Source: Histomonas meleagridis
Taxonomy: Eukaryota > Parabasalia > Tritrichomonadida > Dientamoebidae
Length of the DNA stretch: 64,000 nucleotides
Assembly (NCBI GenBank): GCA_020186115.1
Contig: WSYJ01000133.1
Span: forward strand, 1-64,000
Direction of reading: 5' to 3'
Below the pieces are notes generated by a model, which was not told the DNA's origin, did no database searches, and saw only the letters and a list, made by a program, of their open reading frames with translations. Below, in pieces: positions 31,661 to 46,965 of this stretch. Each line of letters begins with the position of its first letter. Within the stretch, counting starts at the first letter, position 1. The position numbers and the translations under genes were made by a program.

Positions 31661-32455
31661 TCATTTCAATGGTTTTAAGCCCAAAAGCGCGCGGATACGA
31701 TTTTCTTCTGCGATTTCATCAACAATAACAGGTTTCTCTTTTTTGTGTTTTTTCTTTGACTTGAACTTGAGCTTGCCTTTCAGTTTGAGTTTCTTTTTTT
31801 CTTCTATTTCTTCAAATAGTTGGCCATCAGGGGCCATTAAAAAAAAAAAAAAAACTTCTTCACGAAGGGCTTCATTAAGATGATTTAATGGTGAATGGCG
31901 TGGAGGCAATCCAACCCTTGGCGTAAGAGGAGGAAGTGAGACACCACACCAAAATTCATCATGAATAAACGAATGAATAATCTCATCAAAATGTGTAATT
32001 TGAAATTCATCATCACGAAGGATTGCTACTTGATTGTATTGCATAAGAAGTGGTTCAAGAACGATGTAAACTTCTTCTGGTGGAAATGTGAATCGAACAT
32101 AAAGAGCTGCAAGCAAACGAAGATGTTTCATTTGCCAACAACGTGTGTTTAAGAAATATAAAATGATGTCTCTAGATGGTTCAAGTTCAAGAAGTTTGAG
32201 AAATAAGCACAAAAATTCACATGGAAGTTTAAGATGTCCATAAAGACCACCAACGCCTTTAATCATTTGTGCTCTATCAACAAAAACGACTAAATTAACA
32301 CCAAAACAATATTGAAGCCAATACACTGAATTATAAATTTTGTGTCTAGTTTTTGGGTCAAGCAAATGTTGAGGTGCTGTGCCTCTAACACTTTTCTTAT
32401 AGTTTTGTATTGGGCTCCAAGAAGGATGAACATATTTACTTTTTCTTTCACGCAT
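31661..32455 (-). CDS. PRP38: Pre-mRNA splicing factor PRP38
   Basis: 264 residues with the PRP38 domain over about residues 25-185. Conserved landmarks are NSVYWLQYCFGVNLV, VDRAQMIKGVGGLYGH, PCEFLCLFLKLLELEPSRDI, LRLLAALYVRFTFP, EVYIVLEPLLMQYN and the closing ITHFDEIIHSF...LPPLTPR. PRP38 is needed for U4/U6 unwinding in tri-snRNP maturation, so this genome keeps spliceosomal introns. The C-terminal third is Lys-rich. An in-frame run of 16 T (minus strand, 31839-31854) codes a Phe patch between the domain and the tail that looks like slippage. It is divergent from the phosphodiesterase gene across 104 bp. Confidence 0.85.
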   Translation of the reverse strand: MRERKSKYVHPSWSPIQNYKKSVRGTAPQHLLDPKTRHKIYNSVYWLQYCFGVNLVVFVDRAQMIKGVGGLYGHLKLPCEFLCLFLKLLELEPSRDIILYFLNTRCWQMKHLRLLAALYVRFTFPPEEVYIVLEPLLMQYNQVAILRDDEFQITHFDEIIHSFIHDEFWCGVSLPPLTPRVGLPPRHSPLNHLNEALREEVFFFFLMAPDGQLFEEIEEKKKLKLKGKLKFKSKKKHKKEKPVIVDEIAEENRIRALLGLKPLK

Positions 32456-32559
32456 TTAAAAAAAATTTCTTGTCGCTTTTAATTGGTAATTGAATTGTTT
32501 ACATTTCGTTCGTTATTTTATTCTTCTGGCAATTGTTGTGCAATCAAACGTGATTTTCT

Positions 32560-36233
<3,674 letters not shown>

Positions 36234-36530
36234 ATGTATGAATAAAATGTTTCTATATATTAAATTTTTATTTTGATTTGATATAAGTTATTAGTATGTG
36301 AAAACAGCATGCTGTCTATCCTTAATTAAACTTAAGTCTAGACTTGAATCATTTGAAATCATGACCATCATTTTGTAAAGTATTGATTTCACACGAATTT
36401 TGTGTTGCTTTAACTTCTTGAAATAATCAAGGACTTACATAAAAAATCAAACTATTGAAAATAACACATAAAGGCATCTTTCTTTCGAAATATTTTTTAG
36501 GTAACAATTATTATTGCTTCTTTGAACAAT
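36234..36530. other. Intergenic stretch, part of inverted duplication
   Basis: No gene. From about 36350 the sequence matches the reverse strand of about 42420-42565. Confidence 0.5.
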
Positions 36531-37990
36531 ATGATCTCAATGAATATGAAATTCACATTCATGATGTTTATCATCTTTATTTCTCATTCAGTACAAAAAT
36601 TTGATGACGCTACGGCAACACTAACAATTACAAAGTCAAGTGAATTTACAGACGAATACAAAAACAAAGCAAAGCATGTTATCATTTCAAGTGGAATAAC
36701 AAATATTCCTAATAAAGCTTTTTATTATGAATGAACTTTATTGATTACTGTTGAAATTAGTAACTCAGTCAAAACAATTGGAGAAAAAGCATTTGATTCT
36801 TGTTATGTTTTAGAAAAAGTTTCAGTTGGAGAAGGTATTACAGATCTAGGAGAATCTGCATTCCAATATTGTAAAGCATTAAATCGTGTTACTTTTAAAG
36901 GTCCTCTTACAACAGTTGGATCAGAAGTATTCTATATGTGCACTGGTCTTGAAACTGTAATTTTTGAAGAAGGTGTTCAGTCATTAGGTTACTTAATGTT
37001 TTGCAAATGTTATAATCTTCAATATGTTACAATTCCAAGTACAGTTACTTCAATAACAATCAATCCATTTGCTTACTGCAGTAAACTTCAAATGATAAAC
37101 ATTTCAGAAAACAATCAACATTATTTACAAGTTGATGGTGTTTTATTTGATAGGAGTTTGACAAAGATTATAAGTTACCCAACTGGAAAACCATCAAAAG
37201 AATATAAACTTCCTGATTCAGTAATTTCTATTGAAAAATCTGCATTTATAAATTGCATTAATTTATTATCAATTACATTCGGAACAAATGTGAATACTAT
37301 AAAAAATTTTGCATTCTCTGAATGCGTATTTCCAAGATTAGTAATTCCTGACTCTGTTATAAAAATTGAATCACAAGCTTTTTCTGATTGCCATCAATTG
37401 GAAACAATAAAAAACAAAAAAAATGTAAAAGATATTGGAAATTATGCATTTGATTATTGTACAGTACTGAAATGTATTTACTTTTTTGGTGAAACTTCTC
37501 CAACAATTGGAGCCGCTTCTTTTAGAAATGTTCCAGCAAAATCTGTTATGGTAAGTGAAACATATAGAGACAAAAAATTTGGAAATTTAGATGTTACGAA
37601 TAAAACAATTGAAGGATGTACTCTAATTCCAACACCAACATTTACACCAAATGAAACAAATTCATTTACATATACAAATGATGATAATTAAGTAATCCTC
37701 TCAAAAGAATTTAATTAAGATAATTTTGTTGTTCACCCATGATCAAAAATTTTATTGAATAAAACATCAAAATTATCCCTAACCTTTGCATTTTATTTTA
37801 TTTATTATTATTATTATTATTATTTGAAATGTTCTAAATTGAATTAAATCACTTTTAATCACCAAAACATTTCTTAATTTTCTTCTGATTACTCTCTGAT
37901 AATTTTAATCTTCATTTCGGATATTAAATATTCCTTGTATAACTAGCTTTCAATGTTATAATTTTTTTATCTATTTTATTTTTCGAAATA
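36350..37990 (+). repeat. Inverted duplication, left arm
   Basis: This arm and 40950-42565 are close reverse complements: the BspA gene, its 5' flank and about 290 bp of its 3' flank (for example GATTACTCTCTGATAATTTT). The spacer between them is about 3 kb and holds a minisatellite and dynein and BspA fragments. Confidence 0.8.
36531..37691 (+). CDS. BspA-like leucine-rich repeat secreted protein, with one in-frame TGA
   Basis: ATG 36531 gives a signal peptide (FTFMMFIIFISHSVQ). LRR_5-type repeats follow: SGITNIPNKAFYYE, ISNSVKTIGEKAFDSC, VGEGITDLGESAFQYC, then more through 37500. It ends NETNSFTYTNDDN with no membrane segment, so it may be secreted. A TGA at 36732-36734 stands where the related 57.6 kb protein has Trp (FYEWDLL). 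The frame is otherwise open for 316 codons after it. The copy at 42 kb carries the same TGA. BspA-like proteins in trichomonads are surface or secreted proteins linked to adhesion. Confidence 0.75.
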
Positions 37991-38079
37991 TTAGTGTGAA
38001 TTATATTTTGTATCAGTGAATAAAATAAATTAAATGAATTTTTTATAAGCTTTTGATATGATATATGCTAATATCAGGA
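37692..38079. other. 3' flank of the BspA gene
   Basis: No gene. It includes a (TTA)n tract at about 37800-37822. The first 300 bp belong to the inverted duplication. Confidence 0.5.
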
Positions 38080-38603
38080 TTATAAATAATATATTATTAC
38101 TATTATATATATTATTACTATTATATATATTATTACGATTATATATATTATTACGATTATATATATTATTACGATTATATATATATTATTACGATTATAT
38201 ATATTATTACGATTATATATATTATTACGATTATATATATATTATTACGATTATATATATATTATTACGATTATATATATATTATTACGATTATATATAT
38301 TATTACGATTATATATATTATTACGATTATATATATATTATTACGATTATATATATATTATTACGATTATATATATATTATTACGATTATATATATATTA
38401 TTACGATTATATATATATTATTACGATTATATATATATTATTACGATTATATATATATTATTACGATTATATATATTATTACGATTATATATATATTATT
38501 ACGATTATATATATTATTACGATTATATATATTATTACGATTATATATATTATTACGATTATATATATTATTACGATTATATATATTATTACGATTATAT
38601 ATT
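38080..38603. repeat. Minisatellite of 17-19 bp TATATATATTATTACGAT units
   Basis: About 30 head-to-tail copies that differ mainly by one TA step, so unit length alternates between 17 and 19 bp. The first copies have CTA in place of CGA. Tyr/Ile-rich ORFs on both strands are by-products. Confidence 0.95.
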
Positions 38604-39289
38604 GTGTTGCAATAGATGATACTGAATACACCAATAGATTTCATTATCCCTTTTTACCCTTTTATGTATATGATGAGAATAACAAAAAAATAATTTTAAA
38701 AAACCATCGAGTTTTAACTACCTTTAATATCTGATAATTATGAATTTTTTATTTTTGCCCAAAACTTTGGCAATGAAAAGGATTATATATGAAAAATATT
38801 TTTTAGAATAAATAGAAGTGTTGATTTGCATTAGAAAGTGAGAAACATAAAAATTATTATTATTACATAGAAAAAAATATTAATATTGATAAATTGGAAA
38901 GCTTTCAGAGTTAAATTATCCATAATAATGAGGAAAATTGTTTGTTAAATTTTCACATTTGGATGATTTCGTAATTTAGAGATATTGAAGAAAAATGATC
39001 AAAAAATACGTTACTTTTGGTTTAACGTACAAAAAAGGGTAATCTTTCTGTGCGTCAGGATAATATTCTATTTCATGGATGATAATACCAAAAAATGCGC
39101 CGCGTCACATGTACCACGAAGAGTTTTGATTTCATCAACATTTCTATATTCTTCTGCAATAATCGATGGAATATCATAATTAATTTGTTGGATCTTGTTC
39201 TTTATTTATGATTAAACATATATAAAACATTGCTGTATTGATTTAATAAATATTGTAAAGTGTTTTATCCTTTCTGTTATAGTTAATGG
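38604..39289. other. Gene-poor stretch before the dynein fragment
   Basis: Short broken frames only. A small open piece near 39060-39178 (FYFMDDNTKKCAASHVPRRV) might belong to the following degraded gene, but this is not shown. Confidence 0.3.
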
Positions 39290-40338
39290 TAAGAAGAAAT
39301 CCGATCATGATACAATTAAAAATTCTCGAGCAAAAGAAATATTAAATTATATCAGAATTCAGTGGTAAAAAAAGAAATATTTACTGCATGTCAATTATTT
39401 AGAATGATCGATATAACAATACTTGAAAATTTAGCGAAAGGTTTATTAGAATGTTGGAAAAAAAAGCCGAAAATAATATAACTGCGGAACTTTCTCTATT
39501 TTTAAAGTCGAAGTTTGTTTTAATGAAGAAAAAATTATTATTACTCCATCATTAATAGAGTTATTAAATTTAACTCGATGTTCGTTTAATGAAACAATTT
39601 TTCATGTAAAAAAATTTATCACGAATTATACAAAGCCAACAATTAAGGAATCAACACCAAGAAAATATAAATGACTTAAATGATTTATTTGAAAATGGAC
39701 CAAATTTCAATCAAATGGTTTCATCAAATATTTTATTCGATAGTATTAAATATCATGTTTTAAATACAATTGAAATATCTTATAAAGATGCAGAAGCTTT
39801 AGCTCAACAATATAATGAATATTATCCAATATATCACGTTGGACAAATTTGGGATCCAAATTCTTATTTATTTGAAAGAGGTGGAAATACAAAAATTATT
39901 AAATTATTTGAAAATGATGAAAATTTGGATGAAATAGAATTCGATTCACAAAAAGATCTAATTTTTGATTTTAATAAAGTAAAAAATGATATAAAACAAT
40001 TTAAAAAAGATATAGAAACTTTAACACGATTTAGAGTTTGTGCTGATAGAGGTTCACTTTATATTGATTCAAGAAAACTTCAAAAGAATTTAGTACAAAT
40101 TCCAAATAAATGTTTAAATGATTTATTTGATTTAATTAATGAATTAACATCATATAAAATAAATATATTACAAATGATTTTTAATGGCTGTTTTAAAAAA
40201 TTTGAAAACGATTCAAATGATCTTGATAATTATATCGATTTTTGTAATTTTATTGATAATACATCTTATTTAACACCTTTAACTTCTCTTGAAATTGATT
40301 TTATTGGTGATGCAATTAAAGTAATGAAAAGAATTTGA
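39290..40338 (+). pseudogene. Dynein heavy chain stem-region fragment
   Basis: Two frames carry a continuous-looking protein. One is around 39400-39670 (VCFNEEKIIITPSLIELLNL, FNETIFHVKKFI). The other is 39715-40338 (KYHVLNTIEISYKDAEALAQ, WDPNSYLFERGG, VCADRGSLYIDSRKLQKNLV, ending VMKRI). The ITPSLIELL and GSLYIDSRKLQKNL patterns resemble the stem (DHC_N) part of axonemal dynein heavy chains. The piece is only about 350 codons of a protein that normally exceeds 4,000, and it ends abruptly near a short GC-richer junction at 40345-40390. Confidence 0.45.
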
Positions 40339-40378
40339 TAAGGATTTTTACCACCGATGCGACCGTTTATGACGACCG

Positions 40379-40925
40379 TTATGCCAATACCCTGTGTCTA
40401 ATCTCTGTTTCACCATAAAAATAAATGCATTTGAGTGAAGTACAAAAATTAAAGGCAGAACTACCAATACTTTTTACATTTGCTCCAATGAAAATCGTGC
40501 TTAATTTTTCACATATGGAAAAAGCACCTATTCCAATTTCTACAACAGAGTTAGGAATTGTTATGTTTGTAAATAAACATTCAGAAAATGCATTATTTTT
40601 TATAATTTTTACACTTCTTCCAAATGAAATTGATAATAACTTTATACACAATTCAAACGCACTTTCTTCTATTGATATAACTGAATCTGGAACTTTAAAT
40701 TCTTTAGATGAATTTCCATATGGATAACTTATGAGTTTTGTAATACTCTTATCATATAAAAACTCCATCACGTTCTGTGTACTATGGATTTTCTTTGGAA
40801 ATATTTATAATTTGAAGATTGTCACAATCAACAAATGGATTTGATGATATCAAAGAAACTGTTTTTGAAATTGAAACATATAAGATCCAATTGTTTTCAC
40901 ACTTTCATTTAATTGAGTTGATTGA
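40379..40925 (-). pseudogene. BspA-like fragment truncated at its C-terminal end
   Basis: LRR_5 repeats in the minus strand (DSVISIEESAFELC, PNSVVEIGIGAFSIC, GANVKSIGSSAFNFC), broken near 40785 and upstream. It stops just after KCIYFYGETE, where family members continue with a conserved closing segment. The break coincides with the junction to the dynein fragment. It is most similar to the copy at 45.6-46.0 kb. Confidence 0.75.
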
Positions 40926-40949
40926 TTTTTATGGTCTGACATTGAATAG

Positions 40950-41095
40950 ATAAAAAAATTATAACATTGAAAGCTAGTTATACAAGGAATATTTAATATC
41001 CGAAATGAAGATTAAAATTATCAGAGAGTAATCAGAAGAAAATTAAGAAATGTTTTGGTGATTAAAAGTGATTTAATTCAATTTAGAACATTTCA

Positions 41096-41126
<31 letters not shown>

Positions 41127-42565
41127 ATAAAATGCAAAGGTTAGGGATAATTTTGATGTTTTATTCAATAAAATTTTTGATCATGGGTGAACAACAAAAT
41201 TATCTTAATTAAATTCTTTTGAGAGGATTACTTAATTATCATCATTTGTATGTGAAAATGAATTTGTTTCATTTGGTGTAAATGTTGGTGTTGGATTCAA
41301 AGTACATCCTTCGATTGTATCTTTGGTTATTTTTAATTCTCCAAATGTTTTATCTCTATATGTTTTACTTACCATAACAGATTTCGCTAAAACATTTCTA
41401 AAGGAATCCATTTCAATATTTGGAGAAGTTTCACCAAAAAAAGTAAATACATTTCAGTATTTTACAATAACCAAATGCAAGAGTTTGAATATCTTTTACA
41501 TTTTTACCGATGACTATTGTTTCCAATTGATGGCAATCATAAAAAGCTTGTTTTTTAATTTCTATAACAGAGTCAGGAATTACTAATCTTGGAAACGCGC
41601 ATTCAGAGAATGCAAAATTTTTTATAGTATTCACATTTGTTCCTAATGTAATTGATAATAAATTAATACAATTTGTAAATGCACATTTTTCAATAGAAAT
41701 TACTGAATCAGGAAGTTTATATTCTTTTGATGGTTTTCCAGTTGGGTAACTTATAATCTTTGTCAAACTCCTATCAAATAAAAAACCATCAACTTGTAAA
41801 TAATGCTGATTGTTTTTCTGAAATGTTTATCATTTGAAGTTTACTGCAGTAAGTAAATGGATTGATTGATATTGAAGTAACTGTACTTGGAATTGTAACA
41901 TATTGAAGATTAGAGCATTTATAAAACATAAAGTAACCTATTGACTGAACACCTTCTTCAAAAATTACAGTTTCAAGACTAGTGCACCTATAGAATACTT
42001 CTGATCCAACTGTTGTAAGAGGACCTTTAAAAGTAAAGTTTAATAATGCTTTACAATCTTGGAATGCAGATTCTCCTAGATCTGTAATACCTTCTCCAAC
42101 TGAAACTTTTTTTAAAACAGAACAATAACCAAATGCTCTTTCTCCAATTGTTTCGACTGAGTTACTAATTTCAACAGTACTCAATAAAGTTCATTCATAA
42201 TAAAAAGCTTTATTAGGAATATTTGTTATTCCACTTGAAATGATAACATGCTTTGCTTTGTTTTTGTATTCGTCTGTAAATTCACTTGACTTTGTAATTG
42301 TTAGTGTTGCCGTAGCGTCATCAAATTTTTGTACTGAATGAGAAATAAAGATGATAAACATCATGAATGTGAATTTCATATTCATCGAGATCATATTGTT
42401 CAAAGAAGCAATAATAATTGTGACCTAAAAAATATTTCGAAAGAAAGATGCCTTTACGTGTTATTTTCAATAGTTTGATTTTTTATGTAAGTCCTTGATT
42501 ATTTCAAGAAGTTAGAGCAACACAAAATTCGTGTGAAATCAATACTTTACTAAATGATGATCACG
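40950..42565 (-). repeat. Inverted duplication, right arm
   Basis: Reverse-complement partner of 36350-37990. It has more frame breaks in its gene, and point differences are scattered over the arm. Confidence 0.8.
41239..42394 (-). pseudogene. BspA-like protein, second copy of the inverted pair
   Basis: Same signal peptide and repeats as the 36.5 kb gene and the same TGA (42191-42193). Two more breaks follow: near 41818, where five A replace four in the partner, and near 41440. It ends in the same short NETNSFS...DDN tail without a membrane segment. As read it cannot give a full product. Confidence 0.75.
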
Positions 42566-43016
42566 ATTTCAAATGATTCAAAAAACAATTTATTTAAGAG
42601 TCGTAAATCATCATAAAATCAACCATAACTTGATATCTAAGTCGTTTTGATTAACTTTTTTTGATATAGATAAGTTTATTTTTGGATGATCTATTAAATG
42701 GATATGCTTGATTGGAAAAAAGAATTATAAAATTTAATAATAATTTTCAAAAATCAAAATTTAAAGAAAAATCAATTTAAGCATATCCATTACATGCTCA
42801 CTATGTATCAATATATAAAAAATTAATTTATTATTATAATACTAAGAAATGACCTAGAAATCTGCACTTTTCATCAAAAATTTGCAAAATTTCACTAAAT
42901 CAATCAATATGATGATAATAGCGTGATGTACAAATTTTTAAAAAAAAAAAAAAAATATCATACAGGAAATTTTGATTTGAATGGTCTAGGTTTTATTTAA
43001 AAATATAAGCTACATA
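42395..43016. other. Gene-free stretch
   Basis: 5' flank shared with the inverted partner, then AT-rich DNA with an A-run near 42940. No gene seen. Confidence 0.5.
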
Positions 43017-43440
43017 TGTAAATATAAATGAATAAAATTTCGGTGTTTTGAGGTAAATTTTAAAAAAGTGGATTTTTTTCCAATATAAAATCATTTTAAT
43101 TCTTAGATACTCAAAGCAACATATGTACATCAGTTAAACATTTGGATAACATTGAAAAAATATATGATAAAAATTTTTTTTAGAAAATACGTGATGATTC
43201 AAAAAATTTCCATATTTTTTGATGAAATTTTTATATTTAACTTATGCATATCATGAGATTTATTTTTTTAGTATAAATTCCAATTGGTTTTTGCAATGTC
43301 AAAGAGTTTTAAAATAATGTAATTTTTCTCCAAAATAGCAAAAAAATTTTATATGATTCCTTGCATAAATATAGTCGATAATATGATAATATTATAGACC
43401 AAGAATGGAAAAAGAGAATCAGTAAATTCTTCAAAAAAGT
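43017..43440 (-). repeat. About 400-bp dispersed repeat, copy B
   Basis: Reverse-strand copy of 25655-26067, with scattered substitutions and small indels in A/T runs. Unlike copy A it does not border a BspA tail. Confidence 0.75.
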
Positions 43441-44451
43441 CGATTTAAGGGGAAAAAATCCACTTTTTGTATCAACATTCTTTCTGAACACCAACAGTTG
43501 ATTTTGTGTTCAATAGCAATCAAAGATTCCTTTCGTAATTTCACCAAAAAGAATGATTTAAAATATGCACTTTTAATGGACCTTTCAACAAAAATCGGTA
43601 AAATGGATTTTTTTTTTTTTTTTTTTGATGATGATGATGAAATTGTGGTTAAATTGCCAATAAATCACATAGGTCGAGCTGGATTATAATGGATAGATTG
43701 AATATGTCATAAAATATGCTTTTTGAGATATTATTCAATATTTGAAGTTGAAAAAACAATCGTTTTTATATCAACACAAATTTTCTAATAACTCTAAGAA
43801 AGTATGAATTATTGGATGATTATTCAAAGTGTGATAACTTTTTCAGTGAAAATATTTTGATTCAAATTTCAATTCAGCATGATGAGAAATTTTCTCGATA
43901 AAATCAACACTATGGAAGATATTTATCAAAATTTTACTCTATCAAATTGAGAGTTTATTCAATGGCTTTCAGACGATCGATTTATACTCAATATTCATAT
44001 CAATTATACATTTATGAGTGGTGTTTTCGAAAAAAATTGGTTAATTATTTTGATGATCTTCGGAGTTTAATTAGGTTTCAATATTTTAATTAATATAAAT
44101 AAAATTATGTAATCATTAATTTTCTAAACTTTAAATTTTGAGTATAATTATTGTATTTTGTTGTGTTTCTAGAAATTTATATTTTGCAAAAGTTTGCTTA
44201 TTGTTAAATTTTAGAATTTAGTAGCATCAATATATAAATAAATTTTTATAAATGCTTATATATTACAAATGAATATCTTTAAAGCATTCCATGCTAATTA
44301 TAAAGTATTTTATGTTAATTGCACAGTATCAATTGCATTCAATTATTCTAACATTCCCACAAATTATTTATGGATTTAGAAACATATTAAATCAGAATTC
44401 TAATTTGATAATCAAAAAAATTAACTAAAGAAATTATATTAACAATTTTTA
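43441..44451. other. Gene-free stretch with a long T-run
   Basis: A 19-T run at 43608-43626 is followed by GATGATGATGATG. No supported gene. Confidence 0.5.
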
Positions 44452-45520
44452 ATGATTTTTTTTGAATATTATCTTGTCCTTATTTTTGCAATAATTGCTG
44501 CAGATGAATCAATAAAATTCGGAGATGTCATCAAATTAAAAAGTGTTTGTATGAAACCTAATAATATATTTTTAATTAAGTTATATATTCAAACCTGAAT
44601 TCGTTATATTTCTGAACAAAATATTGATTTTCCAATCTATGAAACAGTAAAAACAGCAAGACCTTTTACTCATTATTATATAGATTGTTATAATAATAAA
44701 TCAAAAAATAATGTATTTAATCGAAGTGGTTCCCTTTCAGAGAACGCTATTTTATGTAAAATTCAACAAGGTGATTGCAATCATCATTATGTATATAGTA
44801 CAATAAAAATTAATAACATTTCTATAAAAATAATATTAATATCGCAATACCATCTGGGAAAATGTTTGGAACTCAAAAAAATAATAAATGATATTGAAAA
44901 AAAATTTTAATATTACATTTGAAATAGAAGAAAAAAAAATATTAATTTTAATGGTAATATTTTTTATGCAGATAGTGACACAAAAACAAAATTTATTACT
45001 TATAAAAGTAATATTATTGTTTCTGATTTCTAATGTGATTGTATTCCAAATATTTATGGACGATTAATTTAATTCATATAATAACAACATTCGTTTCGAT
45101 AATAATCAAGAATTAAATGTTAATCAAATAACACAACATGATAAAGAATTATCTTTAAATATCTAATTTTCATTTTTACAATCTGCGATTGTTTCACTAA
45201 TAGGATCTGATAATAAATTGATGGGAAATGAAGTTTTCCCCATATGATCTTAATTTAGGATTTTTCGAGAATCTTTCATGTGGGTTATTACAAAGTAAAA
45301 ATGTACAAATAATTTATCTTGCACTTAAAAAACTTATAAATGTTTATTTATTAGTTAATATCGGAGATGAATGAATGAAAAAGGGCAGGTGATTATAAAT
45401 AAAGGAAGTTCTTAAGATATTTACACAACACATACTTTAACACAAACATATTTATTTAGTAAATCGAATAAGTTTTCTAAATCAAATACATTTTCGAAAT
45501 CAAATTGAATTATTAATTCA
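44452..45520 (+). pseudogene. Degraded secreted/surface protein gene
   Basis: Begins with a signal-peptide-like MIFFEYYLVLIFAIIAADE. Broken frames follow, with recognisably protein-like stretches (ICCYNN-type, FTHYYIDCYNNKSKNN, GDCNHHYVYSTIKINNISI, LGFFENLSCGLLQ). Near 45430-45500 a Ser/Thr-rich segment (TQTYLFSKSNKFSKSNTFSK) resembles the stalks of the BspA-like proteins. Many stops. The original family is not recognised. Confidence 0.5.
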
Positions 45521-45612
45521 GACATGTTTAGCGAACTATTAATATAGCATTATCATTCGCATTATTGTGTTTAAATAATCGTACAATAACAAAATGACAT
45601 TTTTCATTTTCT

Positions 45613-46613
45613 TTGAATTATGCTGCCAATAATTTACAACAAAATAAATTTGAGAGTGCGTTTGAAATGTGTATAAAGTTATTATCAATTTCATTTGGAA
45701 GAAGTGCAAAAATTATAAAAAATAATGCATTTTCTGAATGTTTATTTACAAACATAACAATTCCTAACTCTGTTGTAGAAATTCGATTAAGTGCCTTTTC
45801 TTCAAGTGAAAAGTTAGAAACAATTATCATTGGAAAAAATGTGGAAAATATTGAAGCTCTTGCATTTAGTTTTTGTGTTTCACTTAAATGTATTTATTTT
45901 TATGGTGATATTTCTCCAACAATTGGAGTGAATTGTTTTAGTAATATTTTAGCAAATTCTGTTATGGTATATGAAACATATCAAAAAAAAACATTTGGTG
46001 GATTAAATGTTACAGAATAAAACAATTGAAGGATGTAAACCAATACCAACAAGAACATTTACACCAACTAAAACAAATACTTTTACTAAGTCAAGTTCAA
46101 GGTCATATTCACATACGCTTACAAAATCGAATACATTTTCATCATATTCCACATTTACAGAAACATATTCTTCTGATGTAACTTTAACACATTCATATTC
46201 AGTGACATATATTTTATCACTTACACAAACATTAAGTATTTATAGTTCATTTTTCAATTCATTTATTCTTACGAATATCAATTCAATATCTACATATATT
46301 TCAACATCAGTTATAATTTATGATTATACAGTTAGTCTTTATTCTGATTATTTCATGTCTTATTCAGGTTTTTATATTATTGAAAACAATGTTATTAAAA
46401 AATGAAGATAAGACAAAACTTTATATTGGTGTTGGAGTTGCAATTGGAATCGTTATTGTTGCTTCATTAATTATTGCATTTTTAATTTACATTCGAAAGA
46501 AAAGAAATCAAATTAATGAAGGATCATTTAATGATAATGATAAAATGATTATTATTAAAGATGATAATAGCAATGATGATAACAAAGAACAAAATTTTGG
46601 TGTTCGTGCATAA
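45613..46613 (+). pseudogene. BspA-like protein, 5'-truncated and frameshifted
   Basis: Starts inside the leucine-rich region (SAFEMCIKLLSISFGRSAKI). It continues with PNSVVEIRLSAFSS, GKNVENIEALAFSFC and KCIYFYGDISPTIG. A frame change near 46015 leads into the Ser/Thr stalk, and another near 46390 leads to the membrane helix (LYIGVGVAIGIVIVASLIIA) and a tail ending NFGVRA. The first part of the gene is missing. The last 450 bp and flank nearly match 26340-26990. Confidence 0.8.
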
Positions 46614-46965
46614 AAATACCCTTTTCATTGAATAAAACAACAAAATTATTCTTAATGTTTTGAATTATAATTTTTTTTGATAATTTATTGAAAGTTTTAA
46701 ATAAAATTTTATTTTTGATTTGAAGTTTGACAAATTCGGTATGCTATATCAAGGAAACTTATTTGATCTTATTTATTAATAATTATTTTACTTAATTAAA
46801 TTAAATAAATTATTTTTTGAATGAAATTTGTTTAACTTTTATTAATAATAAATAGTTATATTAAATAAAGATATATAATATTGAAATCATCTAAATTAAA
46901 TTCAGATTGAAATTTATTATGAATAAAATCATTTAAAAATTAAACAAATTCAAATAAAAATTTAT
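46614..46965. other. Intergenic stretch
   Basis: The first 180 bp are the flank shared with the 26.8 kb copy; the rest is AT-rich. No gene. Confidence 0.5.

Noticed and set aside
38080-38603. CRISPR-like array
   Set aside because: Units are contiguous 17-19 bp repeats without unique spacers, in a eukaryotic context.
38058-38644. Tyr/Ile-rich ORFs over 38.1-38.6 kb on both strands
   Set aside because: By-products of the minisatellite, with no codon-use or domain support.
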